Origin: a virus
Virus record (IMG/VR): IMGVR_UViG_3300036715_001058
Span: 1 to 24,171 of that record
Strand: one strand, 5' to 3'
Length of the DNA stretch: 24,171 nt
Part shown: piece by piece, positions 1 through 7,211 of the stretch
Layout of the letters: each line of letters begins with the position of its first letter
Position numbering within the stretch: position 1 is the first letter of the stretch
Notes under the pieces: model-generated
What the model was told of the DNA's origin: nothing
Database searches by the model: none
Seen by the model: the letters and a program-made list of their open reading frames with translations, nothing else
Program-made: the position numbers and the translations under genes

Positions 1-77
1 CCACCGTCGAGTTGGCTTTTCAGCGAACCAGTCACTAACAAACCGTTTCGCAGCCCTGTAGAAATATGCAGAGTCAT
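1..77 (-). CDS. Small phage structural protein, partial (paralogue of next gene)
   Basis: A reading frame starts with ATG at 77, preceded by AAGGA, and stays open to the window edge, giving 25 codons. Its first residues, MTLHISTGLRNGLL, align closely with the start of the neighbouring 153-aa protein, MTVRLSTGLRNALA, so the two are probably tandem paralogues. By analogy it would be a small virion protein. Only the N-terminus is visible, so length and function cannot be judged. The gap between the two genes is 8 nt, consistent with one transcript. Confidence 0.7.
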   Translation of the reverse strand, partial: MTLHISTGLRNGLLVTGSLKSQLDG

Positions 78-85
78 GGTTATCC

Positions 86-547
86 TTATTGTGCTGGGAA
101 TGTGAATTGGAACACATCGATTGTGTTTGGAGAACCAACTTCAACATTCACATTAGAGATGTTCAGGTCAGCGCCGGATGTAGCGCAAGCGCCATCTAAT
201 CGGGGCAGCGTCGTGGAGGCTCCGAGGTTGTCTGTGGCATTACCCATCAGACGGAACCAGCCTGCTGTGCCTGCTGCCAAGCCAGTAAATTTCCAAGCGT
301 CTGCTGCGGCCTTCGATACAGTACCACTCGCCGGGGCGTCGAATGACAGACCGTTTGTGGCTGTGCCAAAATCGAATGCTCCGCCGTTTGTCGTGATGAC
401 CCCCAATAGAGTGCCTTGAACTGCTGAGTCGGCAGATAAAGGCTGTGGGCCGGAATAGATGTAGATCACACCTTTGTCAAAAGTCTTACCAAATCCATTT
501 TGCCCTGCCAATGCGTTGCGCAAGCCAGTAGATAAGCGAACTGTCAT
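86..547 (-). CDS. Small phage structural protein, 153 aa
   Basis: The protein is rich in small, polar and beta-forming residues (G, A, T, S, N) with few charges, as is usual for phage virion proteins. It opens with MTVRLSTGLRNALAG, a start I associate with small structural proteins that occur in tandem in podovirus late operons; no named domain can be assigned. The ATG at 547 has a strong GAGGTGAT SD about 5 nt upstream. It lies between the 387-aa virion protein and a truncated paralogue at the window edge. Function beyond a probable virion part is unknown. Confidence 0.7.
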   Translation of the reverse strand: MTVRLSTGLRNALAGQNGFGKTFDKGVIYIYSGPQPLSADSAVQGTLLGVITTNGGAFDFGTATNGLSFDAPASGTVSKAAADAWKFTGLAAGTAGWFRLMGNATDNLGASTTLPRLDGACATSGADLNISNVNVEVGSPNTIDVFQFTFPAQ

Positions 548-568
548 ATATCACCTCAAGTATTTGTT

Positions 569-584
569 ACGGGGTCAGCCCCGT
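569..584 (-). other. Stem-loop enclosing a stop codon
   Basis: ACGGGG pairs with CCCCGT around a 4-nt CTGA loop. The TGA stop codon of the 387-aa gene (575-577) lies in that loop. There is no following T-tract on the minus strand, so it is not a standard intrinsic terminator. It may protect or process the mRNA between two late genes. Confidence 0.5.
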
Positions 585-1738
585 TTGTTGAAAGAAGAAC
601 CCGCTTTTTGAAGCGCTACAATGAACCTGCTGTAACCATCTTTGCGTAAAATTGCAGCAGCCGAGTGTGCTCCAGATTGTACGCTAACCTGATCTATAGT
701 CAAGTTGGTGAACGGTAGCGCACGGCACACACCCCGCACTGTCCAGAGTAACGTTGTACTGCCGTCGAGCGCCCAAGAATTTCCGGGAACCACGCCGTAG
801 TCAGCTTCTACCTTCATGACGTCGCCAGTGTAGCTGCGCACTTCGATATTGGTTCCGATTAAAAGCGCGTCGTCCAGAGGCACAAGGCACAAGCATTCGC
901 CCGGCACTACGAGGTAATCTGAGTTCAGATTGAACAAGTGCGGACTGAATGGGAGGCTGTACCAGATTACAGATATGTTCTGTTCAGGAATAAATTCCGA
1001 GATATACGTAATGCCCTTCCATACTTGGATTACTTTTCCGTCATCAGGAGGGGCGTCGAGAAACAGTGTCGCCAGTTCTATGCCTAACTGGTTAGGCGAA
1101 TCGTCCCATGTGAACGTATGCGAAGAGGTAGATACTGCGAGCTGAAATACTGTGCTGTCAGCCGGAGCAATGTACACATTTGTTTTATTAGGGCTTTGGG
1201 GGATGTCATTTATGACCAGAGAGGAACCGGGAGGCACATTGATCGTGGATACTTCACCCGTGCCTGTTTCGCGTCCGTCAGTCAAGTTTGACGTGAACAC
1301 TACCCTGTATTGCCCGGGCGGCAAATCGCCTGTTCCCAAAGAAAGTGACGGAGCCGATGGGATATCGTACGCCCATTCATGGACACTGTTATCAGGATAT
1401 ATGATGCCTTTGGCACGACCGTTGGAAAATAGCACTTGCTGGTTTGTCTCTGCCCAATAGGTGTATGGTTCGGATAGCCCAGAAGCGAGCACCGTACATG
1501 TCATGTCTTTATTTACAGCGCACAAATCCCCATTACGGACGATGTACATGCGACGGAAATCCAATGTGGAATATGCGCCAGCGATTTTACCTGTGATCGC
1601 CTTAGTGTATCCATCCCGACGTTTGAGACCACCAGTACCTGTCACATTGATGTTGTTGGCAGAGTTCATCCAGCCGAGTGATAACCGCACAGGGTCGGCG
1701 GTATTGTTGATGCCTTTGAATTTCTTGATATCGACCAT
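575..1738 (-). CDS. Beta-rich phage virion protein, 387 aa
   Basis: The start is ATG at 1738, reading MVDIKKFKGINNTADPVRL, with GGAG 6-7 nt upstream; a longer frame from 1840 begins at a GTG without a good SD and adds an atypical proline/tryptophan-rich stretch. The protein is long, beta-rich and low in lysine-rich helices. It has a fibronectin- or Ig-like middle part (around residues 140-230, with PPGQYRVVFTSNLTDGRET and VYIAPADSTVFQLA) and a propeller-like series of short strands after it. The family resembles uncharacterised virion or tail proteins of podoviruses. It sits downstream of the lysis genes, so the late operon resumes structural genes here. Exact role in the particle is unknown. 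Confidence 0.7.
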   Translation of the reverse strand: MVDIKKFKGINNTADPVRLSLGWMNSANNINVTGTGGLKRRDGYTKAITGKIAGAYSTLDFRRMYIVRNGDLCAVNKDMTCTVLASGLSEPYTYWAETNQQVLFSNGRAKGIIYPDNSVHEWAYDIPSAPSLSLGTGDLPPGQYRVVFTSNLTDGRETGTGEVSTINVPPGSSLVINDIPQSPNKTNVYIAPADSTVFQLAVSTSSHTFTWDDSPNQLGIELATLFLDAPPDDGKVIQVWKGITYISEFIPEQNISVIWYSLPFSPHLFNLNSDYLVVPGECLCLVPLDDALLIGTNIEVRSYTGDVMKVEADYGVVPGNSWALDGSTTLLWTVRGVCRALPFTNLTIDQVSVQSGAHSAAAILRKDGYSRFIVALQKAGSSFNKRG

Positions 1739-1860
1739 TTGAGTCTCCAGAATGAGGATTCCCAAACTAGCGGGGAGCAGCCACCAGTTCGGGAAATACG
1801 GGGGTTGTGACGGCGAGACCGAGCCGATAGTAATCCCCACCCACCGCTAGGGATCGACTA

Positions 1861-2295
1861 CTATTCTTTCAGATAAACTTCGCGTTCTTTCATACGTCTG
1901 CGCGTCAGCCCTGCTACTACTTTACCACCTGCTTTGTTCCACAGCAAAAAAGAATTAGCGGCCTCGGCATACTCTTGCCGATTAGTTTTGCGACATACGC
2001 TGCTTGCACCAAAAGCCCCTACGCCTATGTTGTACGCGAGGCAGGTGCAGGCAGCTTGCTTATTGGCAGATTCTTTTACTAGCTGTGGGCAGCGCTGTAG
2101 TACCGCCACTAGGAATTGTGCTGCGCGGTTTCGCAGTTCGGCGTCAGCACGTTCCTGAGTCCATGTGTCGCCTTCCTTTACGCCCAGAGTTTCGCCATAG
2201 CCGATAGTCCATACCCCTACGATGTCCCGGTATGACTCCAGGCGGCAACCTTCAAATGCCTGGAGCATGGGAATCAGTATGTCGAGGGCGTTCAT
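1861..2295 (-). CDS. Phage lysozyme (endolysin), GH24 / T4-lysozyme type
   Basis: This 144-aa enzyme should hydrolyse the beta-1,4 bond between N-acetylmuramic acid and N-acetylglucosamine in peptidoglycan at the end of infection. The catalytic triad of the T4-type family is present with exact spacing: E15, D24 and T30 within FEGCRLESYRD and GVWTIGYG. The C-terminal half has the expected LAYNIGVGAF and GLTRRRMKE motifs. Length matches single-domain family members. There is no signal peptide or N-terminal signal-anchor segment, so release should depend on the holin. Its ATG overlaps the holin stop by 4 nt (ATGA), indicating translational coupling. Confidence 0.93.
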   Translation of the reverse strand: MNALDILIPMLQAFEGCRLESYRDIVGVWTIGYGETLGVKEGDTWTQERADAELRNRAAQFLVAVLQRCPQLVKESANKQAACTCLAYNIGVGAFGASSVCRKTNRQEYAEAANSFLLWNKAGGKVVAGLTRRRMKEREVYLKE

Positions 2296-2762
2296 TTTTT
2301 ATCGAACACCCGGCCTACGAACCAGAATGCCAAAATGCCCGATAAGATGGCGCGGTCTTCTGAGTCATAGATATGGATGAGCGCATCCCAGCCATTCATA
2401 CCCGTGTTCTGTATCGTAACGAACGTGGCGACTTTCGCCAAGCCGTACAAGAACAGGACGTAGTATGTAGTGACAGGGCGAACCGAAAAATTGAGGGCAT
2501 CAATAAATCTGACCCCAGTGGTCTGCATCTGTCCTTTTAATGCCTCTTTCTGAGTGTCCAGAAATGCGATGGCCTGCGAATAATCACCGGAAACATGCAG
2601 CTCGTCCATACGTGATTGAGCACGTGTTTTTTCGAGTTCAAATTGCCTGTCGAGCATAGCCAGCTCGTGTGCGTCGTCGGACTTCTTGTTTAGGAGGGCC
2701 AGCAGCTCTGGCAAAAGGCGCATGAACCCGCCGCCGAGCATCGAGAGTAGGGAGAGTAGCAT
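2292..2762 (-). CDS. Holin, three-TM gene-transfer-agent/phage type
   Basis: A 156-aa protein with a hydrophobic N-terminal segment (about residues 1-24), a charged helical middle (30-80), and two further membrane segments (about 96-117 and 137-153) ending in FWFVGRVFDKK. The layout and the C-terminal FWF-GR motif match the family known as holin of three TMs (PF11351, from memory). It would open the inner membrane and let the lysozyme out. It overlaps the lysozyme start by 4 nt and shares 1 nt (TAATG) with the upstream 87-aa gene, so the three are tightly coupled. Confidence is high for a holin role because of context. Confidence 0.8.
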   Translation of the reverse strand: MLLSLLSMLGGGFMRLLPELLALLNKKSDDAHELAMLDRQFELEKTRAQSRMDELHVSGDYSQAIAFLDTQKEALKGQMQTTGVRFIDALNFSVRPVTTYYVLFLYGLAKVATFVTIQNTGMNGWDALIHIYDSEDRAILSGILAFWFVGRVFDKK

Positions 2763-3025
2763 TATTTACTTCTTTCTATGAGTCGATCGAGTTTCTGGTT
2801 AATCTGACTTAGATCTTCGCGTACGACTTTCTGATTATTTTCAATGGCTAAATCCTGCTTGGCGTCGATCTTTACTTGATTCTGTCGGGCTTCTTCCAGC
2901 ACTGTGACCCTCGTATTCATCGCCATCCAAGCCATCGATCCTGTAACCAAAAACCCGATAAATGTAAGCAAGTGCCCAAAATTTACCGTAGGGTCAAAAC
3001 GTATTCCTTTGCGTTCTTCTTCCAT
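2762..3025 (-). CDS. Lysis-cluster membrane protein with coiled coil, 87 aa
   Basis: One transmembrane helix (about residues 17-36) is followed by a helical, heptad-like tail (about 40-85, with NQVKIDAKQDLAIENNQK). This resembles small holin-accessory or inner-membrane spanin-like proteins of phage lysis cassettes. The stop overlaps the holin start (TAATG). No lipoprotein partner with a lipobox cysteine was seen nearby, so a spanin role is not shown. The SD is a modest GAGAG upstream of ATG at 3025. Confidence 0.7.
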   Translation of the reverse strand: MEEERKGIRFDPTVNFGHLLTFIGFLVTGSMAWMAMNTRVTVLEEARQNQVKIDAKQDLAIENNQKVVREDLSQINQKLDRLIERSK

Positions 3026-3086
3026 ATTTTCTCTCGTTCATCTATTTTTGTAACGACGCCCTGAACCTTCAAACGAGCCGAGCAGG

Positions 3087-3311
3087 TTATGGCACATATA
3101 CCGCGCCGCCCCAGTCGTCGTTGATATGTCGGGATACCCGATCAGCTACTTTCCATTCTTTTGGAAACTCGATCATGATAATAGATATGATGGACAAATT
3201 ACAAAAGATATCGTGCGCTACACAGGAAAAAGCTAATAGCCACACCAAATAGTATGCAGGAGTGGGCAGGCGACCATCGTTCCATGCTATTTTGAGCTTT
3301 AACATAGCCAA
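3087..3311 (-). CDS. Overlapping membrane reading frame, up to 74 aa; possible frameshift product
   Basis: The frame is open from a TTG at 3311 (next ATG at 3305) to 3087 and shares 113 nt with the 84-aa gene in the +1 frame. It has a hydrophobic segment (AYYLVWLLAFSCVAHDIF) followed by a soluble tail with a protein-like pattern, FPKEWKVADRVSRHINDDWG. Neither start has a clear SD. It could be an internally started overlapping gene, the C-terminal part of a +1-frameshifted 84-aa product, or chance. The 113 bp between 3087 and 3199 would otherwise be empty, which favours coding. Confidence 0.4.
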   Translation of the reverse strand: MAMLKLKIAWNDGRLPTPAYYLVWLLAFSCVAHDIFCNLSIISIIMIEFPKEWKVADRVSRHINDDWGGAVYVP

Positions 3312-3453
3312 GAAAGGTAGCTAAAAGACATAGCCATACAATATAGCTCATGACGAACAGCCATAATGCAAACCCGATAGGGTAGATAAGAGCCTTTGTA
3401 ACCAGCAGTATGTCGCTACAAAAGGTCAGGATGCACCCCAACAATCTATCCAT
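3199..3453 (-). CDS. Small multi-pass membrane protein, 84 aa
   Basis: Hydrophobic segments cover about residues 4-18, 21-50 and 65-82, so two or three membrane spans are likely. The ATG at 3453 has GAGG about 6 nt upstream and lies inside the end of the fibre-assembly-like gene (8-nt overlap). Position just ahead of the holin and lysozyme genes suggests a lysis function such as a second holin or antiholin, but no family is recognised. Its 3' half is overlapped by the 74-aa frame. Confidence 0.6.
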   Translation of the reverse strand: MDRLLGCILTFCSDILLVTKALIYPIGFALWLFVMSYIVWLCLLATFLGYVKAQNSMERWSPAHSCILFGVAISFFLCSARYLL

Positions 3454-3928
3454 TTTGTACCTCGCTCACCAACAAAAGGTACTTCGCCCGTAATGACCGA
3501 ATTTCGCTGTCCCGTTGTTTGAGTCTACAGTAGGCGATGTTGTTTGCTATCAGCCACGCTTCGTCGTTCCCCTGCGCCGTGGCGAGTGCTAATGTGAGGG
3601 CTATCAGCGCTTCACGAGCGCCGCGCCCCGTCTTATCCTTGGTCTCCATGTCGTCAATCTGCATGAGGATTCTTGCCGCCTGTATTTCAGGTGGTATCCG
3701 GCTGATAGTCCAGGTAGTGTAGTATTTCCCGTCAGCCTGCAACTCCGCCCCGGTGACAGCCGCTTGCTGCCCGTCGGTGAGCACAGGGGGCGGTGTTTCC
3801 TGCACTATCTCCACACCCAAAAACTCAGCATCAGCGTCAGCCAGTTGTATAGGGATAGAGCAGTTGGGAAATCTGGCTGTCAGTTGATCCCGATCTATGA
3901 TCTCGCCTTCAGGCGTACGTAGAAACAT
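3446..3928 (-). CDS. Tail-fibre-assembly-like protein (XkdW/DUF4376-like), 160 aa
   Basis: The N-terminal part (MFLRTPEGEIIDRDQLTARFPN, then a V-Q-E-T-P-P-P segment and KYYTTWTISRIPPE) has the layout of small proteins encoded beside phage tail-fibre genes: a strand-rich start, a proline-rich linker and a W-x-I/V strand. The C-terminal half is helical. The ATG at 3928 is chosen because AGGA lies 5 nt upstream; the alternative ATG at 3934 abuts that SD. It follows a broken fibre gene, which fits the usual fibre/assembly pairing. Family assignment is from pattern recognition only. Confidence 0.65.
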   Translation of the reverse strand: MFLRTPEGEIIDRDQLTARFPNCSIPIQLADADAEFLGVEIVQETPPPVLTDGQQAAVTGAELQADGKYYTTWTISRIPPEIQAARILMQIDDMETKDKTGRGAREALIALTLALATAQGNDEAWLIANNIAYCRLKQRDSEIRSLRAKYLLLVSEVQNG

Positions 3929-4125
3929 ATTCATCCTAGGCAGAAATAGGACTGTACCCGAAGGGACAGTGTATTAAAAAGTTGACGCCTCCAAAAATTC
4001 ACTACGAACTTACGAGGCTCCGACGGGTACACTTACCGTTGAAAATAGCGCCTCCCTGCATTCCGGAAACCGTCAAGGGCGGTTTTCGACACCATCCCGC
4101 AGCTTTGGGACGATACTACGTGCAT
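3929..4125 (-). other. Gene-free stretch, probable eroded fibre-gene remnant with hairpins
   Basis: No frame longer than about 34 codons is open here on the gene strand. Short fibre-like peptides appear in different frames, for example MQGGAIFNGK and IFGGVNFLIHCPFGYSPISA, the latter ending just before the next gene. Two stem-loops are visible: one with a cUUCGg-type loop at about 3950-3967 and one pairing GAAACCG with CGGTTTTC near 4065-4087. The mix of broken frames suggests decay of a longer gene, though a noncoding role is possible. Confidence 0.4.
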
Positions 4126-4254
4126 CTACGTCGGCTGAGGGTTACAGGTGAGCGTTAAACCCCCCCCATTGGTCAAGGTTCCTGCTGCGGTCTTGTCAGC
4201 AGGATTCCATGTACAGAACCCGGCGGGTTCTAAGAACTTCTTCAGTTTCTTCAT
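4126..4254 (-). pseudogene. Truncated tail-fibre N-terminus, 42 aa
   Basis: The ATG at 4254 overlaps the stop of the 136-aa appendage gene by 4 nt (ATGA), a genuine coupling arrangement. The product begins MKKLKKFLEPAGF and continues CTWNPADKTAAGTLTNGG, a pattern I associate with the start of SPRY/lectin-like phage fibre domains (T-W-N-P-x-D-K, L-x-N-G). It then stops after 42 residues. A run of eight G on the coding strand (4160-4167) lies just before the break; seven or nine G also lead to early stops, so a simple slip there does not restore a long frame. Confidence 0.5.
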
Positions 4255-4661
4255 CGTATCACCTTACCGTACACAGTAGTGCCGCCGTTAGATGTCCATA
4301 GCGTGATGAAATCAGTACCTGCTGATTGCAGCGTGACACCGCTACTTGAGAACGTAGTGGTGAATGACCCGTCTGACTTTACCCAATTTATTGTAGGGAA
4401 CGTGATGGTCTTTCCGCCGAAATTTACGCAATCGAGCTGCAATTTACTAAAAGTACCGGATGCAGGCCAGCCTGTTATTGCCAGCGTAATACTCCCTGTC
4501 GCAGTGATCCGCTGATTACCCGCACTACTCACTGTCACCGTCACTGTTCCAGACGCAATGCTACCCTTATCCAGAAACAGATTAAGGGTATCAGTGGTGT
4601 CTCCGGAGGGCAGCTCACGTAAGTTCCCAGAGACTAAGACAAGTGGTTTGCGGGTAGTCAT
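4251..4661 (-). CDS. Beta-rich tail appendage/fibre protein, 136 aa
   Basis: The N-terminus has a PLVLVSGNLRELPSGDT motif often seen in fibre-associated phage proteins, where a short trimerising or adaptor segment precedes a beta domain. The rest is rich in T, S, G and V and ends GTDFITLWTSNGGTTVYGKVIR, like a fibre tip. It starts 1 nt after the 202-aa gene and is followed, with a 4-nt overlap, by the truncated fibre remnant. No enzymatic motif is seen. Likely a short virion appendage. Confidence 0.65.
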   Translation of the reverse strand: MTTRKPLVLVSGNLRELPSGDTTDTLNLFLDKGSIASGTVTVTVSSAGNQRITATGSITLAITGWPASGTFSKLQLDCVNFGGKTITFPTINWVKSDGSFTTTFSSSGVTLQSAGTDFITLWTSNGGTTVYGKVIR

Positions 4662-4662
4662 A

Positions 4663-5271
4663 TTACGCCAGTACGATAGGCAGCTCGGACTGGAAGTTCA
4701 CCGCACTTGCGCTGATGGCATACCCCACCACCTGCACTACCTTACCTGTTCCCGAAGCCGCAGTGCTCGTCGATTTTCCCGGAGTGGTGCCACTTAGGTA
4801 CTGTACGCCCGGAGTCAGCCCTGTACACTGAGTATTTGTACCTTCGAAATACACTAAGGCACTTGCTGCACTTGCCACGGCGGCGAGTACGAAGCCGTGC
4901 GCCTCTTTGCCAGAGGTAGAGCCGTCAGCTTTGCGGACGTTCGCAGTACCTGCGTTGTTGTACACGTTCACAAAGTCGCCTGCTGCTAATGCCTCGCTTG
5001 CCACGATGGAGGCGGTATCTGCGCCGATACCGATAGGCATCATGGTATTGTCGATACGTCCCGTGCTATCGAGAGCTACGAGTTTGCTTGCGTCGCCTGC
5101 GCCTGCGGAAGACGCCTTGCCGTTGACGATGGATAAATCTAGAACCCCGTTCGCATTCAGCGCTGGGATATTATTAGCGTCGGCTGCACCTGCGGACGTA
5201 GTAAGCGCGGCCTCCTCAGTCAGAGTACCCGCATTATTTTTGATGAACTTTTTCGATGAAGTTGTACCCAT
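4663..5271 (-). CDS. Alanine-rich virion appendage protein, 202 aa
   Basis: The first 80 residues carry the repeated pattern of phage fibre shafts (LTTSAGAADANNIPALNANG, VNGKASSAGAGDASKLVALD, STGRIDNTMMP). This is followed by a compact beta domain (about residues 88-160) with AGDFVNVYNNAGTANVRKA and GLTPGVQYLSGTTPG. That domain is common in phage head fibres and tail appendages and recalls the one in the next 167-aa protein. Probably a trimeric fibre with an N-terminal shaft. Start is ATG at 5271. Confidence 0.7.
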   Translation of the reverse strand: MGTTSSKKFIKNNAGTLTEEAALTTSAGAADANNIPALNANGVLDLSIVNGKASSAGAGDASKLVALDSTGRIDNTMMPIGIGADTASIVASEALAAGDFVNVYNNAGTANVRKADGSTSGKEAHGFVLAAVASAASALVYFEGTNTQCTGLTPGVQYLSGTTPGKSTSTAASGTGKVVQVVGYAISASAVNFQSELPIVLA

Positions 5272-5279
5272 GATGGTTC

Positions 5280-5783
5280 CTAGTTGGTTATGATTGGACG
5301 ACTAATATTGATAACGATTTTCGTAGGGGCAGAAGCGACCGCTACGATAGTTTGTACACCTGATGGAGCGGTTTGTGTCAGTGCCCCATCTACTCCACAA
5401 AAAATAACTTGGTCTGGAATCCATGCCCATGAAGGCTCTACGATCTCGCCGGAATACTGGATGTTAACCGGATCTCCGATCATCGCCGCATTCAGACTAA
5501 TACCTAGCATCAAGTTGGCGTCCCCCGGCGTACTAGCACTCGCGTAAAATGCACTGCCTCCGGAAGTCTTCATGACCCGATGCCCACTAATTACCTGCCC
5601 CGCAGGATATGTGAGATATGAGGCTCCGGCATTACCCGGCAAACCCTGTGGCCCCGGCAAACCCTGCTGTACCACCTCCAGCAATTCAATTACTGCCTCT
5701 GCGGATGCAAGGGAACTGCCATCTCCTACTGTCAGTATCTGAGTGCTTTCGACTTCGTTGATGATGAAGTCAATATCAGCCAC
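5280..5783 (-). CDS. Collagen-repeat head/tail fibre protein, 167 aa
   Basis: Begins with GTG at 5783 (a GGGGG-TGA SD lies about 6 nt upstream) inside the end of the 120-aa gene, an 8-nt overlap. Residues about 41-53 form a short collagen-like stretch, GLPGPQGLPGNAG (four G-x-y triplets), which would nucleate a triple helix. The C-terminal beta domain has AGQVISGHRVMKTSGGSAFYAS and VIFCGVDGALTQTAP, a pattern widespread in phage fibres and decoration proteins. Likely a trimeric virion fibre. Confidence 0.75.
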   Translation of the reverse strand: MADIDFIINEVESTQILTVGDGSSLASAEAVIELLEVVQQGLPGPQGLPGNAGASYLTYPAGQVISGHRVMKTSGGSAFYASASTPGDANLMLGISLNAAMIGDPVNIQYSGEIVEPSWAWIPDQVIFCGVDGALTQTAPSGVQTIVAVASAPTKIVINISRPIITN

Positions 5784-6138
5784 GTGTCACCCCCGGGGTA
5801 ACTATCACTGTACCATATATCTGACGGATTACATCAGTGTTTGGAGCCACGAACTCAATATCGAAAACGCCGGAGTCCCACGAAAAACCGTCGGTTGTCG
5901 CGTCGTTGATGAATAAGTCGATTGTCCCGGATGTGCCACCAAGGGTGATACCCCCATTCGTGGTAGTGAGCGAGGCGAGCACAGTAGGGGACTCATAATC
6001 CGAACGTATCTGCATACGGGCAGAATATCCAGTCAGATCGACAGCGGATACCACGCCATTTACTTTCTGCTTCCAAGTAAATCGCTGACGGAATGTAGCC
6101 CCACGACCAATGACCAATCTTACCTTAAATGCCGCCAT
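5776..6138 (-). CDS. Baseplate/neck-type beta-sandwich protein, 120 aa
   Basis: The protein has the pattern of the small phage family resembling the N-terminal domain of baseplate upper proteins: GATFRQRFTWKQ, VDLTGYSARMQIRS, SGTIDLFINDATT, and SGVFDIEFVAP followed by IYGTVIVTPGVTRG. Length fits a single domain. It probably makes a structural contact between the neck and the fibres encoded next. It overlaps the 215-aa adaptor gene by 14 nt, with AAGGA upstream of ATG at 6138. No catalytic motif. Confidence 0.7.
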   Translation of the reverse strand: MAAFKVRLVIGRGATFRQRFTWKQKVNGVVSAVDLTGYSARMQIRSDYESPTVLASLTTTNGGITLGGTSGTIDLFINDATTDGFSWDSGVFDIEFVAPNTDVIRQIYGTVIVTPGVTRG

Positions 6139-6772
6139 AAGCCACTATCCTTGTCTTGTGTTTGACGCGATCTTTCTCGGCTTTCGCACGGGCACAATAG
6201 GCAAAGAAGTCGGTGCGATTTTGCTCGGAACGTTGGCGGTCTTCTGTTTCTGCATCGTGTTTGCTGTACGCACGGTACTTCATCCAGAACAGCAGACCTT
6301 CCAAATGCTGATCCTCTACTTCTAATTTCTGGTCTATGTCTGTAATAGCCTTCAGCGGCAGGCGATCAACTATGAGCCTGATCGCCACGTCTTCCACTGG
6401 TACAGGATAGAGCTGAATTTTTCCGGGTTCGATCCCGGTAATGATAAATCTTGGTGGGCCTATTCGCCCATCCAGACGGATTTTTCGGACTACTAAATCT
6501 TCGTAATTCACTATCTCAATGGGGTCGCCATTAAGGAAATGTGCGTCGCGGATTTTTAATATCAGGGCTGAGAGAGGCACCACATCTACCCCTGCTCCAG
6601 CGCTAAGCAAAGTGAGCGCGGAGGAGCCGTCACCGATTCCCCCAATCTCACGCACAAACCGTTTTTGCGCACCGTCGGTGTAGCTGATTACCTCTGGGTC
6701 AGACCACAGATAGGGTAACTCAGTATCTACTACATCAAGTCGGAATTGCTCAAGCAGGTCTGTGCTGTCCAT
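6125..6772 (-). CDS. Head-tail adaptor-like protein, 215 aa
   Basis: This protein matches the pattern of podovirus adaptor proteins that dock under the portal: a helical start with SDPEVISYTDGAQKRFVREI, a beta middle where residues around 110-135 read IGPPRFIITGIEPGKIQLYPVP, then LPLKAITDIDQKLEVEDQHLEGLLFWMKYRAYSKHD split over a strand and a long helix. The last part is a charged C-terminal helix. Position after the head genes and before the fibres fits. Assignment is by pattern, without a search. Confidence 0.7.
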   Translation of the reverse strand: MDSTDLLEQFRLDVVDTELPYLWSDPEVISYTDGAQKRFVREIGGIGDGSSALTLLSAGAGVDVVPLSALILKIRDAHFLNGDPIEIVNYEDLVVRKIRLDGRIGPPRFIITGIEPGKIQLYPVPVEDVAIRLIVDRLPLKAITDIDQKLEVEDQHLEGLLFWMKYRAYSKHDAETEDRQRSEQNRTDFFAYCARAKAEKDRVKHKTRIVAYGGI

Positions 6773-6774
6773 GA

Positions 6775-7161
6775 TTACGCTTTAGATTGGTTGTACTTGT
6801 TCCACAGCGAAGTACGTTCGCCTTGGTCGATCTTGAAGCCAACAATCGCGCTCAATGCGCCCAGCTCTGGCAAACCAGTACCAGTGAATGACTCGCGGTC
6901 GTTTTTGGCGATCATGTCATCAAAGGCGGCAAATATCACGGACTCGCGGTCTTCAGGCGACAGCTCTTCCGGAGATCTTGTTTTGTCCTCGGTTGACTCA
7001 CGCAGCTTTTTGAGGTCTTCTTCTGTCGCTGGCAAAGCGCCGATTGACTGTACCAGCGCCCGTAAAGCTGGAGGTACGTACGTCGGCTTGTCTTTAACAA
7101 ACCCGATAGAGCGACCCAGAACTGTGTGCAATGTGTAATCGCGGTTTAGTACAAACTCCAT
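6775..7161 (-). CDS. Conserved phage protein of the head-tail region, 128 aa
   Basis: ATG at 7161 is preceded by GGAG at 7-8 nt; a TTG 12 nt upstream overlaps that SD and is not used. The N-terminus MEFVLNRDYTLHTVLGRSIGF and the central PTYVPPALRALVQSIGALP are typical of a small protein found between capsid and adaptor genes in podoviruses. The middle is charged and probably disordered. Its function is not known; head completion or scaffolding of the neck is a guess from position. Confidence 0.65.
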   Translation of the reverse strand: MEFVLNRDYTLHTVLGRSIGFVKDKPTYVPPALRALVQSIGALPATEEDLKKLRESTEDKTRSPEELSPEDRESVIFAAFDDMIAKNDRESFTGTGLPELGALSAIVGFKIDQGERTSLWNKYNQSKA

Positions 7162-7173
7162 GACTGTCTCCAA

Positions 7174-7201
7174 GATAAAAGGAGAGGGCTTTCGCCCTCT
7201 C
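7174..7201 (-). terminator. Intrinsic terminator after capsid/decoration genes
   Basis: On the minus strand GAGAGGGC pairs with GCCCTCTC around a GAAA tetraloop (stem 7182-7189 with 7194-7201), followed by CTTTTATCTT. It lies 10 nt after the stop of the 164-aa gene. A leaky terminator here would keep capsid mRNA high relative to downstream genes. Confidence 0.75.
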
Positions 7202-7211
7202 GGTTATGACA

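Noticed and set aside
1739-1840. N-terminal extension of the 387-aa protein
   Set aside because: It starts at a GTG without a proper SD, whereas the ATG at 1738 has GGAG in place; the extension is proline/tryptophan-rich and unlike the mature protein.
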